From Volvariella volvacea V23 (taxonomy: Eukaryota; Basidiomycota; Agaricomycetes; Agaricales; Pluteaceae), in assembly GCA_000349905.1 (NCBI GenBank), contig KB722739.1, forward strand, positions 326,439-390,438: a DNA stretch of 64,000 bases, given 5' to 3'. The position numbers and the translations under genes are program-made. The notes under the pieces were generated by a model. The model searched no databases. It was not told the DNA's origin and was given only the letters and a program-made list of their open reading frames with translations. Below are positions 11,873 to 24,639 of this stretch, piece by piece; position 1 is the stretch's first letter; each line of letters opens with the position of its first letter.

Positions 11873-13922
11873 TTAGAACTCGCTTGTGTACTTCTCTGAG
11901 CGGAGCATGGTCTCGATTTCCTTGGAACGGGCTTTGATGGAGCACTTGAAGTTCTCGGGGATGCTGCGAAACCATTTAAGCAATGGATCAAACCCGGAGG
12001 ACAGCGCGGTACTTACCAGACCATGGAGGAGACGTATTCGTAGTTGGGTTCAATCTCCTTTCCATTTTCATCCCGGGCCTTCTTAATTTCGAGTGTAGAG
12101 AGGATCATCGCAATTGAGATCCACAAGGAGGCAGTGGCCATAAAGCGTCCAGGGCAGATACGACGGCCGAAGCCGAAAGCCATACCAGCGGGGTCCTTGA
12201 CGGAGGGGTCGATTTTGCCGTTCTTGAGGAACCGTTCGGGCTTGAAGTTGTAAGGGTCGGGATAGACCGTCTCGTCGTGCATCATTGCCCAGACATTGGG
12301 GATCATGACGGAGTTGGCAGGAATTCGGTAACCGCGATAGACGTCCTCTTCAGTCAAGCAGTGGGGAACGGCTAATGAGGACGCTAAGCGTTAGAATTCA
12401 TCGCTATTAGCGAAACTGGACTAACCGATGGGTGTGACAGGGTGCCACCGTAGGACCTCCTTAACAATGGCGGAGACGTATGGCAGGTTTTCTTCGTCGG
12501 AGAATTCAGGAAGGTTGCCCTTCCCAAGGACACGGTCAAGTTCTTCTTGTGCTTTGCGTTGAGCCTCGGGGTTTGCCAACATGGCGAGAAAGAAGGTGCC
12601 AAGAGCGGAGACAGGCTAAGCTAAAGTTAGTTATCCGAATCTTTCATGTTATGCGTTTTCCTTACAGTATCAGAACCGGCTGCATACAAAAGTCAGATTA
12701 ATGCTCTAAGATTAGCAAGCAGGACGACTTACCGATGTACATCGCAGCTGCGGTATCTTGAATGAGAAGCTCTTGCTCGGCCACATCCTTGGAATCATCC
12801 ACCTTCTCCAAGCAGTAGGAGATGTAGGAGGCTGGTGCATTGCCTTCAGCCTGTTAGAACGCAGAATTGTCAATATCTCCGCTGCTTCGAACTTTGAGTA
12901 TCCAAAAAACTTACAATTCTCTTCTTCCCGGCGGTGTATGGCATCTCCCACATTGTCTCTGCCAGCTTCCTCCACTCCTTGGCCTTCCTCTTGAAGCCTG
13001 CGCCCGGCATCCAGTCCGGGACGCGCTTCAAAATAGGCAGCGAGTCGACCAAGAATGTTCCAGGAACCATGGCAACAGTCGCGGGATGAACTGCACCCTT
13101 CGCTGCAGCAATATATGGATCGTCTTTTGGTAAGACGTCAAGACCGTAAGCAACCGCCATAACCAGGGCTCCAGCCATGCTGTGCATGTTTGTTAGGTCA
13201 CTTTGTAAGTTGAAATCAGAGTGGGATGCTCACTGGCGAAAGTGTTCAAGAAAATCATCAGGATCATCAAGGAGTCGAACCAACATATCCTTGGTTGCCT
13301 TGATTTCATGGGGTTGGTAGCGAACGATAGCAGCAGGGTGAAATTCTTGGTCTGCGTAGCGAAATAAAGTAAGGACAAAGTCTGCAAGGTACAACAGCCC
13401 ACTTACGAAAGAGTTTCCTGTGCTTCCGCCAGAAATCACCGTATGGCATAAAGCCACTAGAAAATGAAAACTGCGATTGATATAATATAATCTCTAAGTT
13501 CCTTGAGGTGCACTTACAAATTGAACGACCAGCCCATGAGCTCATTGACCATGGGTAGGCGAGTTCTGCTCGAGTAAATGGACGACCGTTTTTCGAATAG
13601 GTCGTATGCAGTCTCGGCGGAATTGACAACGACAACGGATGTACCCGCGAGATTAACATGGATCAGGTCTGAATCTGTTGGAGATATAGGAATCAGCAGT
13701 TTATCCAAGTACTCATGCGAAGCACTTACTGTAGTCTTTACCCCACTGCATGTAGGTCTCCCATTCATACTTCTTGGGCATATCCAAGAGGTTGCCAATA
13801 ATAGGCAATCCTTTGGGACCGGGTGGCAGCGGTAGGTTGGAGGAACTGGTACGTCTGTAGTAGACAATGGCGACGATGGCGAAAGCCAGAAGAACAGCCA
13901 CAAGATCGTTTGACATGGGCAT
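11873..13922 (-). CDS. Cytochrome P450 monooxygenase, microsomal
   Basis: Heme-thiolate monooxygenase, expected to sit on the endoplasmic reticulum and use a P450 reductase. The ATG at 13922 opens an N-terminal membrane anchor (LVAVLLAFAIVAIVYY) followed by the proline-rich hinge LPLPPGPKGLPIIGN. Further landmarks on the spliced frame are the C-helix WRKHRKLFRKEF, the I-helix AGSDT, the ExxR helix (KEVLRWHP), NVWAMMHDE, PERFLKNGK and the heme loop FGFGRRICPGRF with its cysteine. The protein ends RSEKYTSEF at TAA 11873-11875. All core motifs are intact; about ten introns. The architecture matches the large Agaricomycete group often annotated as O-methylsterigmatocystin oxidoreductase-like, a name that does not define the substrate. 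It resembles the second P450 at 39860-42065 in layout. It is 30 kb from the terpene synthase, so joint function is not implied. Confidence 0.92.
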
Positions 13923-16900
13923 GTTGTGAGTGTGAGAGGGAATTATGGGAATTACAATAACTGTTAGGTACTGGTAAAGAGAAAGAGGCTATTGGATGAG
14001 GACTGCGACTTACCGAGTACCTTATATATAGGACCTCCCACTCTTGAGATCCTAGATAGCTACCACCGTAGGACAATCGGCAATCGGCAAAAGGGATCGA
14101 CAATGAGGGGCTGTGAGCAGCACCTACCCAAAACGTATGCGGACGGGATCTGTGTAAGCGACCTGAGGCAAAACAAAGCCAACCTAACCGCGGACCAGAC
14201 TCAGGCATCAGGATAAGCGAGTCTGTCTATTCCGAGCCATCAAGTCCAGAATTGCGGTGGTGTGAGCTCCGGACTCAAAAAGTTTTAGATGTGTCGTATT
14301 CGTGATGCTGCCTCGTGCAACTCATGCAGATTTTGTGTAGGAGAGCTGTTGGATTGATCGACCGACCTGTGTTACCGAGCGGCGGCGTGTATGTTACAAC
14401 AGCCATCTTGAAGGATACAATGATCATCAATCCTCGCAAAATGTTAGGCGGCAAAATTTGGTCGCTTCCCCGTACAGCTCGCCACAGATGGTGATATCTG
14501 GTGAAGTCAAAAGCAAATCATGACCTAATTCGGAAAAGTCCGGATAAGATGTCCGGTTGGGCGGAATTTCAACTCCATTTGGTCTCCGACCTTATGACAG
14601 CCCTCCGCGAACATTGGACAAGGTGTCGCAGTGTCAAAGAGTGTACACCGCCTCAGGACCAGGCACCACAAATCCCTCGCGCCCGGATCTCCACCGTTGG
14701 ACGCACAGGCAGTGCTCACGACGTCGAGTAGTTTGAGGTGCTCTGACGCTCTCGGGTGGCGCGTGTCCCGCAGCTGACTCGGCGAATGCGAAATACCAAC
14801 CTGCCCTTGCCTTGATCTCGATCTGGAGACTATATCCAGCGAACTAGGCTACAGCTATCAGGTGAGGCTCAGGGCTGCGCATTGGGACCTTTACGTTCAC
14901 AGCACCTCCAACTGTACCGAGCCAGAACAATGAACTGGGTCAACGCAAAGCATGCAGTCTCGGCACATGCGCATTGCGTGTGAGTTGATGGTATGCCACT
15001 CCCTTTTACTGTGCTATCCAGCTATCTTTGCCAGAAATGACGATTCAGCATCACCTTCAGGTGCACCTCAGTTCAAAGACTTGCCTAATGTTCTTGTGCT
15101 CTGGAATTCTTCTCCAGCAGTCTAGAACAATTTTCGTAGCATCCTGTCATCCGATGCCGACATGGTACCCACCTTGCGAATGCGATTTTTCTGGTTATAC
15201 CGTCAACCCAAAGAACATGCCGCTCGGGACTGCCTATTGTACACCCAGTTGACCTTCATAACACCCTGAAACCCTATTCCATTTGTACCCTAATGCCAAG
15301 GACGCAATAAATTCCAGGTGCATACCGACTATCCAGGTCACTGGTGACCGGTCAGCTTTGGCCATACTCTGGGTAGCTTAGGCAGTGCACGCGCCGCTGG
15401 AGGTGAACTAACCATTGTTATTATCGTCTTGAGAGTACAAGCACGACATCAGCGGAGGTCTAGACCAGACGTCACGCCAAGTTGAATGTCGAAACACGTC
15501 TTCTCTGCTAAAGCTCCACATTGTTGTCCGCTCCGCGAGCCACCGATTGTCCAGTGGATCTCATGACTCCAAAGCAAGCAGGGAAAGACTTGGGTACTGA
15601 GGCGCTAAGGCTCAGCGATGCCTAGGCTCACAATCAAAGTGTGAACCACTCTCGTACTGGCCCCTCATCTAGACAGCCACGATTTCGCCCTGCAGCCTCG
15701 AACTCTACGGAATTGCTACGAGGGAACGACCCTCCCCTTTATCTATCCTCGTTTGAGCTAAACTTCCATCGCAACGCCACAGAACCACGAATACTCTTAG
15801 TTCTATTGACATTCGAAGCCGAACAATAAATATGTTCGTCGCTTGCCTCGCGTACGGTGGGGACCAGGTAATGGGGAGATTATCGTCTCTCCTTCACTCA
15901 ATGAATCTAATCCGTCAATTAACAAGCGAGTGAATGCTTTTTCATTGACCAAGCGATGGGAACTCCTCTGATCCGCCCTGGCTTCCATACTCGAGCGGAA
16001 CAGAATTTCGTCAGGGTCGCACCCAATCAGGAGGCACAGTCCGCAGCCCCAACGGGGTGGATACTTTGTCTTGATTGCAGATCAGGGCGCTGTAGGTTGT
16101 TGTCTATTGCATACCCACTTGGTGCTTCGTGCTGTTGGAGTAACTGCACACCGTGCTGCGCTTTCAGATGCGCAGGTCGTATTGCTGTGACCCCACTCTA
16201 AGGAATGACTCATCGCTGGATTTGCGCTTGTCGAAATGGTTAGATCGTGGCTGGAAACCACTATGCTATGACTCGTACTGCGAGCAATAGCCAATTGATG
16301 GTTCAGTGTAGAGACCGGCGGTGTGGCTTGCCAGTATGCTGGGCACTGCGGTGAGCACCGAGTAATTTTAGACAACCACGAATAGACTCATCTTGCACCG
16401 CCTGTGCATTAAGCCTGTTTTGGTCTTCCATTCCAAAGCCCTTGCTACACTTCCGCCCTACTTATCACGTGTATCCAAAATTGCTGAAAATTGCTGAAAC
16501 ACAGAAACGTGACGACGACCTGATTAGCGTTACCCCGGGTCGTTGTGAAATGGGGCTCTGCATCTTTGGTAGTGATTCAGAGCTGTTCACACCGCAGTCA
16601 ATGAAAGTGATATTCCCACACGAGGGCGTTCCCTGCCTGGTAAGGGCCCATTACTACTGCGTAAGTTCCGTTCAGTTTGCGGCCGTTGTTTACTTCAAAT
16701 ATCTTCCAGCGGTGTTTGTGGCTTGGGTGCCTCCACGCATCTGTGAAGCATTTTAGTAACGGCTTTGATGTGCATGCGCAAAAGTTCCAGGGTGCGTTCG
16801 TATCTTTCTAACTGTTCACCGCCCTATTTATAATCATGGGTGGATCAACACCTCAACGAGCCAACACTACGTTTGCGTATGGTCAATTCATAAAACCCAA

Positions 16901-19580
16901 GTTACATCAAGGTTGATCACGACGACACATCTTATCATCATCCAGCGGTGAGTAACAATTCTAGAAGATATACGTGAATATCATCCTATTCGTATCTATC
17001 ATGATAACAGGTATTGTCAAGCAGGATCGGTCCTGTCGCTTGCACATCCCATTCCCCCTTGTGCGTTAGTCTACTCAACTGCTCCCGCCTGAGGGCGCCG
17101 TCTTATTGCGATGTTCCTTTTGGGGGGTCATAAAATGCCTCGATTAATTGACTCGTACTCACCATTCATTGCCTTAACTCCCGGAGGATGTCAGGCTTTC
17201 CCATTATCGCCATCCTAGCACAAATTGCACTCTCTGATATCGATGCGCCAGTTAATCGGGGATGGCAGTCATCTGCTAAATTTCAGTGCCTAGTCATAAT
17301 CGGGACCGTCAAGAGCATTTAAGTATGATGGGGTAGCCGACAAATTTTTTTCTCGATGAAGAATTCCGCCCTCGAGAAACACCCAAGGACACCGGACTGA
17401 CCCTCCATGTGGACATGTATTACAGTATCAACACGGTGCGTCTTCGAACACGTTGAAGCGTCTACCTCCTGTGAGTACGGGTAGTGGCCTGCTAGGAGTA
17501 GCAGAGATAGAGAACTTTTGGTAGGTTTGGGTCATTGAATTGTCGTCCTCCTCATCCAACCTCAATGCTACATTCCCTCTACAGTTTGCGACGAATGCGC
17601 ACTCAACTACCATTTCTGGTATTGATGCAACCCTGCATTCTCTACCAAGCACGTGATACGGCGCTGTAGAACCATCCTCGAGCTCGCTCGTTTATGACAG
17701 AGCACCAACTATCAATTGAGGTAAATAGGAAGAACGGAGAGATGGAACGTGGCCCCTGACAAAGTCATCTAAATTCGTCATTGCCAGCGGATCCGGTCAT
17801 GCCCTTCATTCTTTCCGCCCCAGTGGAACAAAGAAACGATATATCGACCAAATGGCCTTGCTGCTGTTGATGGCAGTGATTAGTGGGTCAGTCAAACTAT
17901 ATGTTTTTGGGAGTCTGAGCCGTTTCATTGTGCTGCGGCCCGTTATAAGCGATGTTTTCTGGACTCCAATACATGCTGTTGCCATGAGGCACGGAAGAAA
18001 AGGAGTTGGAGGATATGTCTGCGTGTTTCACCTGATCAATGCGTTGCCATTGATCGCAAAGGCTAGTCCCATTGGTCGACTTCAGGCAAGCTCTCGTCCA
18101 ACTTATTTGGCTTTTCAATGCTCACACGACTGTGTCGTCGGTTAGCCCTTGCGCTTCCGTCAGGGTTACAGTGCAGTAAAGGCTACTGGGCGCTCGTGGG
18201 TGTTTGTTTACTCGAGGCACAGCGTCCTTGCTCTTCGGGAGAGGGGGAACGCAGCATGGCTCCCAAACTCCCCAAATGTTCTACATCTGCAATACGTACA
18301 GGGATAACAGCCAAATTCATCCTATAAAATGCCTAGTCAAAGTATCGATGCTTTCTCCCACTCGAAGCACTTGCTTCACCACCCACTTGTTTTCTACCTG
18401 CGTGCGCCATCACGATTTATACAATGCCGCATCAAGTTACTCAGTCACAATTAGAGGTACGTTCTCAACTGCTGTTACCCTTTTCGTTGCAATTCGCTCG
18501 CTGACATGTAATTAAACTATAGCCTCTCGATCTTGACATTCCCGTACCTTTCGAGGACTCTGGCGCGTCATCTACCACATCAAGAAGGTCGAGGAGCCTT
18601 ACACCCCATTCTAGCCCGTCCATCCTCCAGCGCGTCCCCAGCTTCGTCATCCCCCAACGCGGGGGAAGGCAAGACTCAGTAAGGCCTCCCCCTCAGCGGA
18701 AGGCATAGGACCACGTTTGAGTAGTCCACGTCGCGTAGGGTGTGCAACCCCCGCATCTGATGGCCTTCACTTTGAAATGGCATTTCGTTCGTACATATAT
18801 TGGACTCCGCTTTCATTTCCCCTTTATCATTGCTATCTGGTCCGTTTCTCCTGCCCCAACAATCGCATTTGTACTATATCAATCCATTTCAATTCTCATA
18901 CCCCGGACAATGAAATAATGTATTCCTTGTTGCATACTTTTACTTCCGGCTCTTATCTATAGTACTTGATCTCTGTCATGTTTAATGGAATGGTGTATAT
19001 TGCCTTATCTATGCGCTCTATGTTGTCTGAACAGCACGAAAGCCTGAGGTGCAGCAGGTGCTTTGACATCGTAATCATACAACTCTCTCCCAGCCAGCAT
19101 ACGATGGAATCAAGGAACGAGGTTGACCTGATATTGACGGATCTTACACCAAGCCTGACATCAACACCGGATGATAGGACGTCTCATGATTTGCACGCCT
19201 AGATTAATTAGATGGAATATATTACGAGTCTCCAAGCGGTAAATGAGAAAAGGCTCATGATCCAGGTCGGATTGTGCGTTCAGCTTAACCATTCCCCGAT
19301 GAGTCGGCATATAGCATACAAGGGCCCTCTCACCACGGGCGGCAGCGACCACGAACAGTACGCGCACAGCCCACCAAAATGTAGGGCTATGCTCATATAC
19401 AACCTTTCTCTTGCGCAAATATGGAGTTAATAGGGCGCCAGTGAGGCATATACAGACTTCAGCTCCCCATTTGGACAGAACTCGAACACCAGCAAACTCT
19501 CTCTCTTCCATTGTTCACAGCAGGATTTTTTTTGCCCATTTCGAGCAACTGTCAGCGCCGCAACCGGTGACAGAGGCGGT
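13923..19580. other. Gene-poor region, 5.7 kb
   Basis: The first few hundred bases hold the P450 promoter. The rest carries only short reading frames of up to about 105 codons on both strands with no domain I recognise. Two are mildly protein-like but isolated: 16442-16756 on the plus strand and 17428-17652 on the minus strand (RLDEEDDNSMTQTYQKFS). I see no tRNA, rRNA, complete transposon or long terminal repeats. Base composition is similar to the flanks. Confidence 0.55.
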
Positions 19581-19680
19581 NNNNNNNNNNNNNNNNNNNN
19601 NNNNNNNNNNNNNNNNNNNNNNNNNNNNNNNNNNNNNNNNNNNNNNNNNNNNNNNNNNNNNNNNNNNNNNNNNNNNNNNN
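19581..19680. other. Assembly gap (100 N)
   Basis: Exactly 100 undetermined bases, the conventional size for a gap of unknown length. Translated frames that run through it are meaningless. Confidence 0.99.
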
Positions 19681-19689
19681 ACACCGTAC

Positions 19690-19707
19690 ACGCCGCGGCC
19701 GCGGCGT
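19690..19707. repeat. Perfect 18-base GC palindrome beside the gap
   Basis: ACGCCGCGG is followed directly by its reverse complement CCGCGGCGT, ten bases after the assembly gap. A GC-rich self-complementary stretch may have contributed to the break in assembly. No regulatory role can be claimed. Confidence 0.8.
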
Positions 19708-21485
19708 TGGTGAAATCCGCCCACGTGAGGGTTGGTGCCTTTGCAAAACTGAACCTGCCAAATCGGGCAAGAAAGTTCAGCACGCTTTGATGGACCATGA
19801 TGCATAGACCATGAGGTTGAGCGCTGGCAGGAGGGCTTTGCGGGACTTGGATGGCTATCGTATGGTTTTTCGGGGATCAGGAGCGCGGTGGTGACCCTGG
19901 TCGCAGCTGGCTGGCTACGCGATAAGAGCTGGTTGATCAGGACACTCGACCATTTTCTTCGATGACTGCTCTCCGTGCTCCAAACCTCTTCAAGGCGTCG
20001 CTACCTCGAGACTGTGCCGTTATCTATCAAGGCCCGCCACAAGAGCATACGCACCATTGCACCCGACGTTATGCGGGTTCCATTTGCCCTGGACCAACAT
20101 GACTCGCGATGAGTCATTTAACAGCTGTCGTTTTGGCACTTTTAGAGCAAGTGCCGCGTATCGCAATGTGTCAAGGGTGGGAGGGGCAGCGGAATGTGTC
20201 ACCGCGCAGGTATGAACAGGAAGGGTCGACACTGACACGTCGACTTCAGGGGGTCAACGTTCAACAATGTAGTCCATTAATTGGAGACAATGCACCATAA
20301 CCTCTGCATTCAAGCTTACTGCTTAGGACACGGCCCCCGCGCGTCTCTGGCGCGTAGCTTTACGTGCGTAGTCAGATGGCCGTTGAACGGGATCGCTAAA
20401 GGCTGTGGAAATACCACCAGGTGATGAGCAAGAATGCAACGCGTGACGTCATTCGGTGTCTTCTAATTAAACACGGTATACTGCGAGCTCGCCCACAAAA
20501 ACAGGGGAGTGGCGCATCGAGATTTCCTTGGAAGAGGGAGAAAGAGGAATGGAGGTGCAAACAGGTGGCTCCATCCCCTCAGTGCCTCAAGCATAACGCG
20601 GTAACGATCGATACCATCCAAGTCATCATGTGCTCTTGCATTTCTATGGGTGTGTGTGCGTGTCCAAGTTTGCCGGTCGGAAATCGATGCAGAAGACCAT
20701 GGCAGTTGGCACTATGCTACTAGTACTCCGGGGAGTGCTTTAGATGCACAGGAGGACTTCGGCGCTTGACCAGATCAGCCCAAAAGACACGCACAGGGAT
20801 GCAATGATAGCCAGTCAGTGTAACTTTCGTGAATTACGCCAGCGCAGACTGGGCATGGACGGTACACTATCGAGCGGGCGAGAAAAATACACTGTTACGG
20901 TCCAAACTACGTGGTAGGAGGGTGTCACTGTCTATATATGTATATGTACGATGTACGAATCTGATGGCGCAAAACCAGAAAGGAAGAGAAATAGTCGGTT
21001 TAGCTACTCACGAAAACACGTCATCGACAAACGACAACGACAGGTTTTTTTAGAATACGGACACATGCTTGAATTGAAAAAGCGTGTCGTAGAGAGATAG
21101 TGATAGAGATAGAAGATGAGAGATGCATGTAACAGGTAGCGATTATAGATGCGAGTTTGTCGTGACGAATCGTAATCAAAATGTCTCGTGCGCTCGTAAG
21201 TAACTAACTAGCGATAACGAAGCATAGGGAAAGAGAAGAAAAAAGGTAGTTGTAGTGGTGGTGGGGAAGGTAGTAGGTAAGTAGTGGTAGCAGATAGAGC
21301 CAGCTTGCTAGGTACGGTGAGAGAGCATGAAAGTAGTCGAGTCGGGGTGGAGGTGAAACAAAGCAGTAAAGCAAATGAACGCGTCCACCAATCATAAGCA
21401 AAAGGTAAAAGAAGCAGGGCATAGCAAGAAACAGAAACAACAAAAGACGCCAATCTCAACAGGGTCAGGTCAGCATCGCGCGCGT
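19708..21485. other. Gene-poor region, 1.8 kb
   Basis: Only short overlapping frames occur on both strands, none with a recognisable domain. The last 400 bases (21050-21480) are purine-rich on the plus strand and probably hold the 3' untranslated region of the first DUF7330 gene, which ends at 21486 on the minus strand. Confidence 0.5.
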
Positions 21486-22708
21486 CTACACCAACTTCCA
21501 AGTAAACTTCCTGATCATATCCCAGTCCTTCTCACCCAACATCTGGAACCTGACCTTTCCAGAGTTGACGTAGATGTCCACTCTATCCCCCTTCCACGAC
21601 GACTCAGATTTCGACCATCCTCCGACCTCTCCAACGAAATAACATCTTGCGGTATCCGCCTCGCTCAGTATGAACGAGTTTTCTTTGAACGCGTGCGATA
21701 GCGAGATATGTGCGCCGAGGTCGATGCACGAGTTGACGCGGACCATGACCGGACCGTGGAACGACGGCGGGAGATGGATCGAGACGTAGCCGTCCAACGA
21801 AGTCGCCATGAGATGAAAAGGGGGCCGCACGAGATTGGGCGTATGCTAAATTGGGAAAGACACCCGCAGTCAGTCCCGTGATCGTGACGCGAAGAACGGA
21901 AGCAAAAGCAGAGAACGCGGCGCTGGACGCGTCAAACCGCGAGGAACGGGGGAGTACAAAGGGAGACGGTGGAACTCACCAGTCTGGCGATTAGAGGGAA
22001 ACGGTTGAGGTATCTCCCGCTCAGCTTGAGGTCCAAAGTCGTCAGGAGAGGAGGGACGTCCTCCATCGGCGACGAATCTCCAACGAGAATGATATCCACA
22101 TCGATCCCGCCATTCTCGACCTCCAGCCTCAAATTCTTCCTCTCCACCTCCTTCTCGGGCGAAGGAGGCAACAGCTCTGTCGGGATATGCAAATACGGGT
22201 TGACCGCAAACGAGCCGCTGATGGACGCGCTTGCTCTATAGAGGAAGAATCGCTTCTGCGGAACTGTTTTCCTCGATAACGAGACGTAGTTTGTCGGGTT
22301 GAGCTTGACGGCAGCAAATGATTTTTGAGGGCGGAGGCGGAAGACGGAGGGGTTTCCATGTATTGAGAGGCGGCCTGGGGCGAGATAGTTGGCTTCGAAT
22401 GAGTCTCGGTATGTCAATGCGCTTTCTGTTCGGTTGTGGGCGATTCCATTGTGCTGGTGATGCATTTGGTGTAGCTGGGATGTGGAGGCCGCTGCCGATG
22501 CAGAGCCGGGTAGGTAGAGTTGCGTTGCGTTTCGGGGCGATGCCATGCCATGAGGTAGCGGTAGTGCGGAGGGAGTTGGGGAACGAGGAGGGCTCGGAGC
22601 GGTGTGCTCGTCGTTCCTAGGGGGTGTATATACAACGGTAGGGGTGGAGGAGTCAGATGCAGGTGAAATTTCGGGGGCAGAAGGGGATGTCGCGTTTGTA
22701 ATGGCCAT
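21486..22708 (-). CDS. DUF7330 domain protein, paralogue 1
   Basis: Function unknown. Basidiomycete DUF7330-type protein of about 362 residues in two exons. The ATG at 22708 opens MAITNATSPSAPEISPAS, a low-complexity Ser/Pro/Thr/His-rich leader of about 110 residues. The conserved core is PTNYVSLSRKT, then FAVNPYLHIP, VENGGIDVDIILVG and FPLIARL. An intron at 21846-21979 (GTGAGT...TTTAG, 134 bases) is followed by HTPNLVRPPFHL, LDGYVSIHLP, CYFVGEVGGW and a Trp-rich end WDMIRKFTWKLV. No signal peptide or membrane helix. It is one of three same-strand paralogues in the window (22885-24639 and 29112-30248) with the intron in the same place. The fold appears beta-rich, but that is only an impression from residue pattern. 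Confidence 0.85.
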
Positions 22709-22884
22709 GAGTGATGCAAGAGAGAAATTAGATTAAACAAGAGATGAAACGGGAGACGAGAAGAAGAAACGGGAAATCGCTCGTTCAACCACGTCGTGGA
22801 AGAGCTGGTTCGACTTCGGCCTCGTCACACAAACACAGGGTCCTCTGCTTATCTAACGCTCGCCTATTACGTGGGACGTGATAA
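22709..22884. promoter_or_regulatory. Short spacer between DUF7330 paralogues 1 and 2
   Basis: Only 176 bases lie between the stop of paralogue 2 and the start of paralogue 1, so the promoter of paralogue 1 must be short or overlap the 3' end of its neighbour. No specific site can be called. Confidence 0.4.
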
Positions 22885-24639
22885 TTAAAACCCAAAAACC
22901 CGCCAGCGCAGCCTCCGGAACCCATCCCAGTCCTTTTCCCCGGCCAACTGCAGCCTCACTTTGCCTTTATGCACCGACACCTCGACACTATCTCCAGCCC
23001 AGTTTTCGTCGTTATTTGACCATCCTCCAAGCTCCCCAAGGAAGAAACTCCGTGTTGTACTCATCTCGCTCATAATAGTCGAACCGTCCTCAAACTTTCT
23101 TGAGAGGGAGATGTGCCCATTGAGGTTCCCGTCCTCGACCCGGACAGTGACCAATCCCTGGAAGGATGCAGGGAGATGCGCGGCAACGTATCCGTCAACA
23201 CCAGACATCCTCAAATGAAATGGCGGACGAACAGAATCAGGCGTGTGCTGAATTGCCGTTCAGATCAAAAAAAAAAAAAGTACATAAGGATCACTTACGA
23301 CTCGTGCAACCAGCGGGTGCATCCGACTATCATTCGACGTACCCCGGACTAGCTTCAGCTCCAAACTCGTTTTCTCAACCTTCCTACCGTGTTCTGACTC
23401 TCCTTGCCCAACCAACACAATATCAACATCAATCCCGCCATTCTCGACTTGCAGCAAAAGGTTCTTCCTCTTCCCATTCCCGTTCTCATTATTGTTACCA
23501 TCTGCATTCACGGTTCCACTCGCCTCTCCTAATAACGCCAAAGGAATATGAAGATACGGGTTAACCGTAAACGTCCCCTTGATCGAAGCGCTTATCTTGC
23601 GCAACGAAAAGCCCTTCGCATCTCGACGCGTCTTTCGAGAGAGCGAAACATGATTCGTCGGGCTCAGTTTCGTAGAAGACTGTGACCCTCCTACCAACGG
23701 AACTATTGGCTTCGGAGTTAGTGCACATGTCTGCCCTGAAAAATCTGATGGAGAAAAGACAGGAAGAGGAGGCAACGGCGGAGGCGGAGGGGGGAGCAGA
23801 TGCGTCTCGTGCGAATGCACAGATTGCCCCGCTGTCCGAGTCATGGGCAGGTACGTCCGACTAGGCGCAAGCGACGAAGAATACATTTGATCTCCACCCT
23901 GCTCGTTCAACGGACATGCACCTGTGTTTTGTGGTTGTGAATTGTGTCTTCGGTGCTGAGATTTCCGCTGGGGCGTGGATGGGGTGGTGACGAGGCCACC
24001 GCCGGCAGCCCCGGCATGTCCGGTATGAGAGTGTCGATATCTTCGAGAAGCGCGGGATCTGTGCGATCGTAGGGACCCTGTTCTCCCGCTTGTCCTTGGA
24101 TTGGGCGGTTGACTGTCGTAGGCTGGCGCAGGATTAGCGTCCACAGCGTCTGCTCCCTGTCTATGCTCATGGCCACGCTCGCTACGTCGACTTGAGACGA
24201 TCGACCTATACGACGGCACGTTCCCACCAGGCAAACCATCATCGTCATCGGCTCTCCCCGGCGAGTGTCCCTCCACCGTCCCAAAATCTAGGTAGTCCGC
24301 AACTGGAACGGGGAGACTTGCATCCGAGTCGCTACCTCTTCCTCCCAAATTCCCCTCTTCCTCATCCGCTTCGTGTGCATTATCGTTCTCCTCCTGCTGC
24401 ACTGTCTGCGTTGATCGTGTCTGTATCCCCAGGCTGGGGAAATTATATCCAGGCGCAGGCACGGGCGCTTGGCTCTCCGCGCGCTGAGCATGGGAAGGAG
24501 GGGCATAGGACGGCCGAAGAGAAGGAGGAACGGGCGACGTATACCCCGGTGGAGGACCCCCCAGTTCCTCATGATTGCTATCCTCCTCGTCCGTGGAATT
24601 TGCGTTGAACGCTAAATGCGAGCGGATGTAATATGCCAT
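22885..24639 (-). CDS. DUF7330 domain protein, paralogue 2 (long leader)
   Basis: Function unknown; second DUF7330 paralogue. The start chosen is the ATG at 24639 (MAYYIRSHLAFNAN). The frame stays open upstream to 24870, so a longer protein is possible but that segment looks less protein-like. A disordered leader of more than 300 residues contains Asp/Glu, Pro and Ser/Arg runs, including LLPPPPPPLPPLP. The core follows: SPTNHVSLSRKT, FTVNPYLHIP, VENGGIDVDIVLVG and MHPLVARV. The intron (GTAAGTGATCC..., about 23249-23299) contains a 13-base poly-T run on the sense strand and would read through to a stop if unspliced. Exon 2 starts HTPDSVRPPFHL and has LGELGGW, ending RRLRWRVFGF at the stop 22885. 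It lies 176 bases upstream of paralogue 1's start region, on the same strand. Confidence 0.83.

Noticed and set aside
15560..16080. Stretch that at first sight resembled ribosomal RNA wording (ACGAGGGAACGACC, CTCGTACTGG)
   Set aside because: I could not align it with any conserved large-subunit block, and no flanking rRNA features exist.
17428..17652. 74-codon minus-strand frame containing RLDEEDDNSMTQTYQKFS
   Set aside because: Mildly protein-like but isolated, without splice partners or a recognised domain, so it is only mentioned in the region note.
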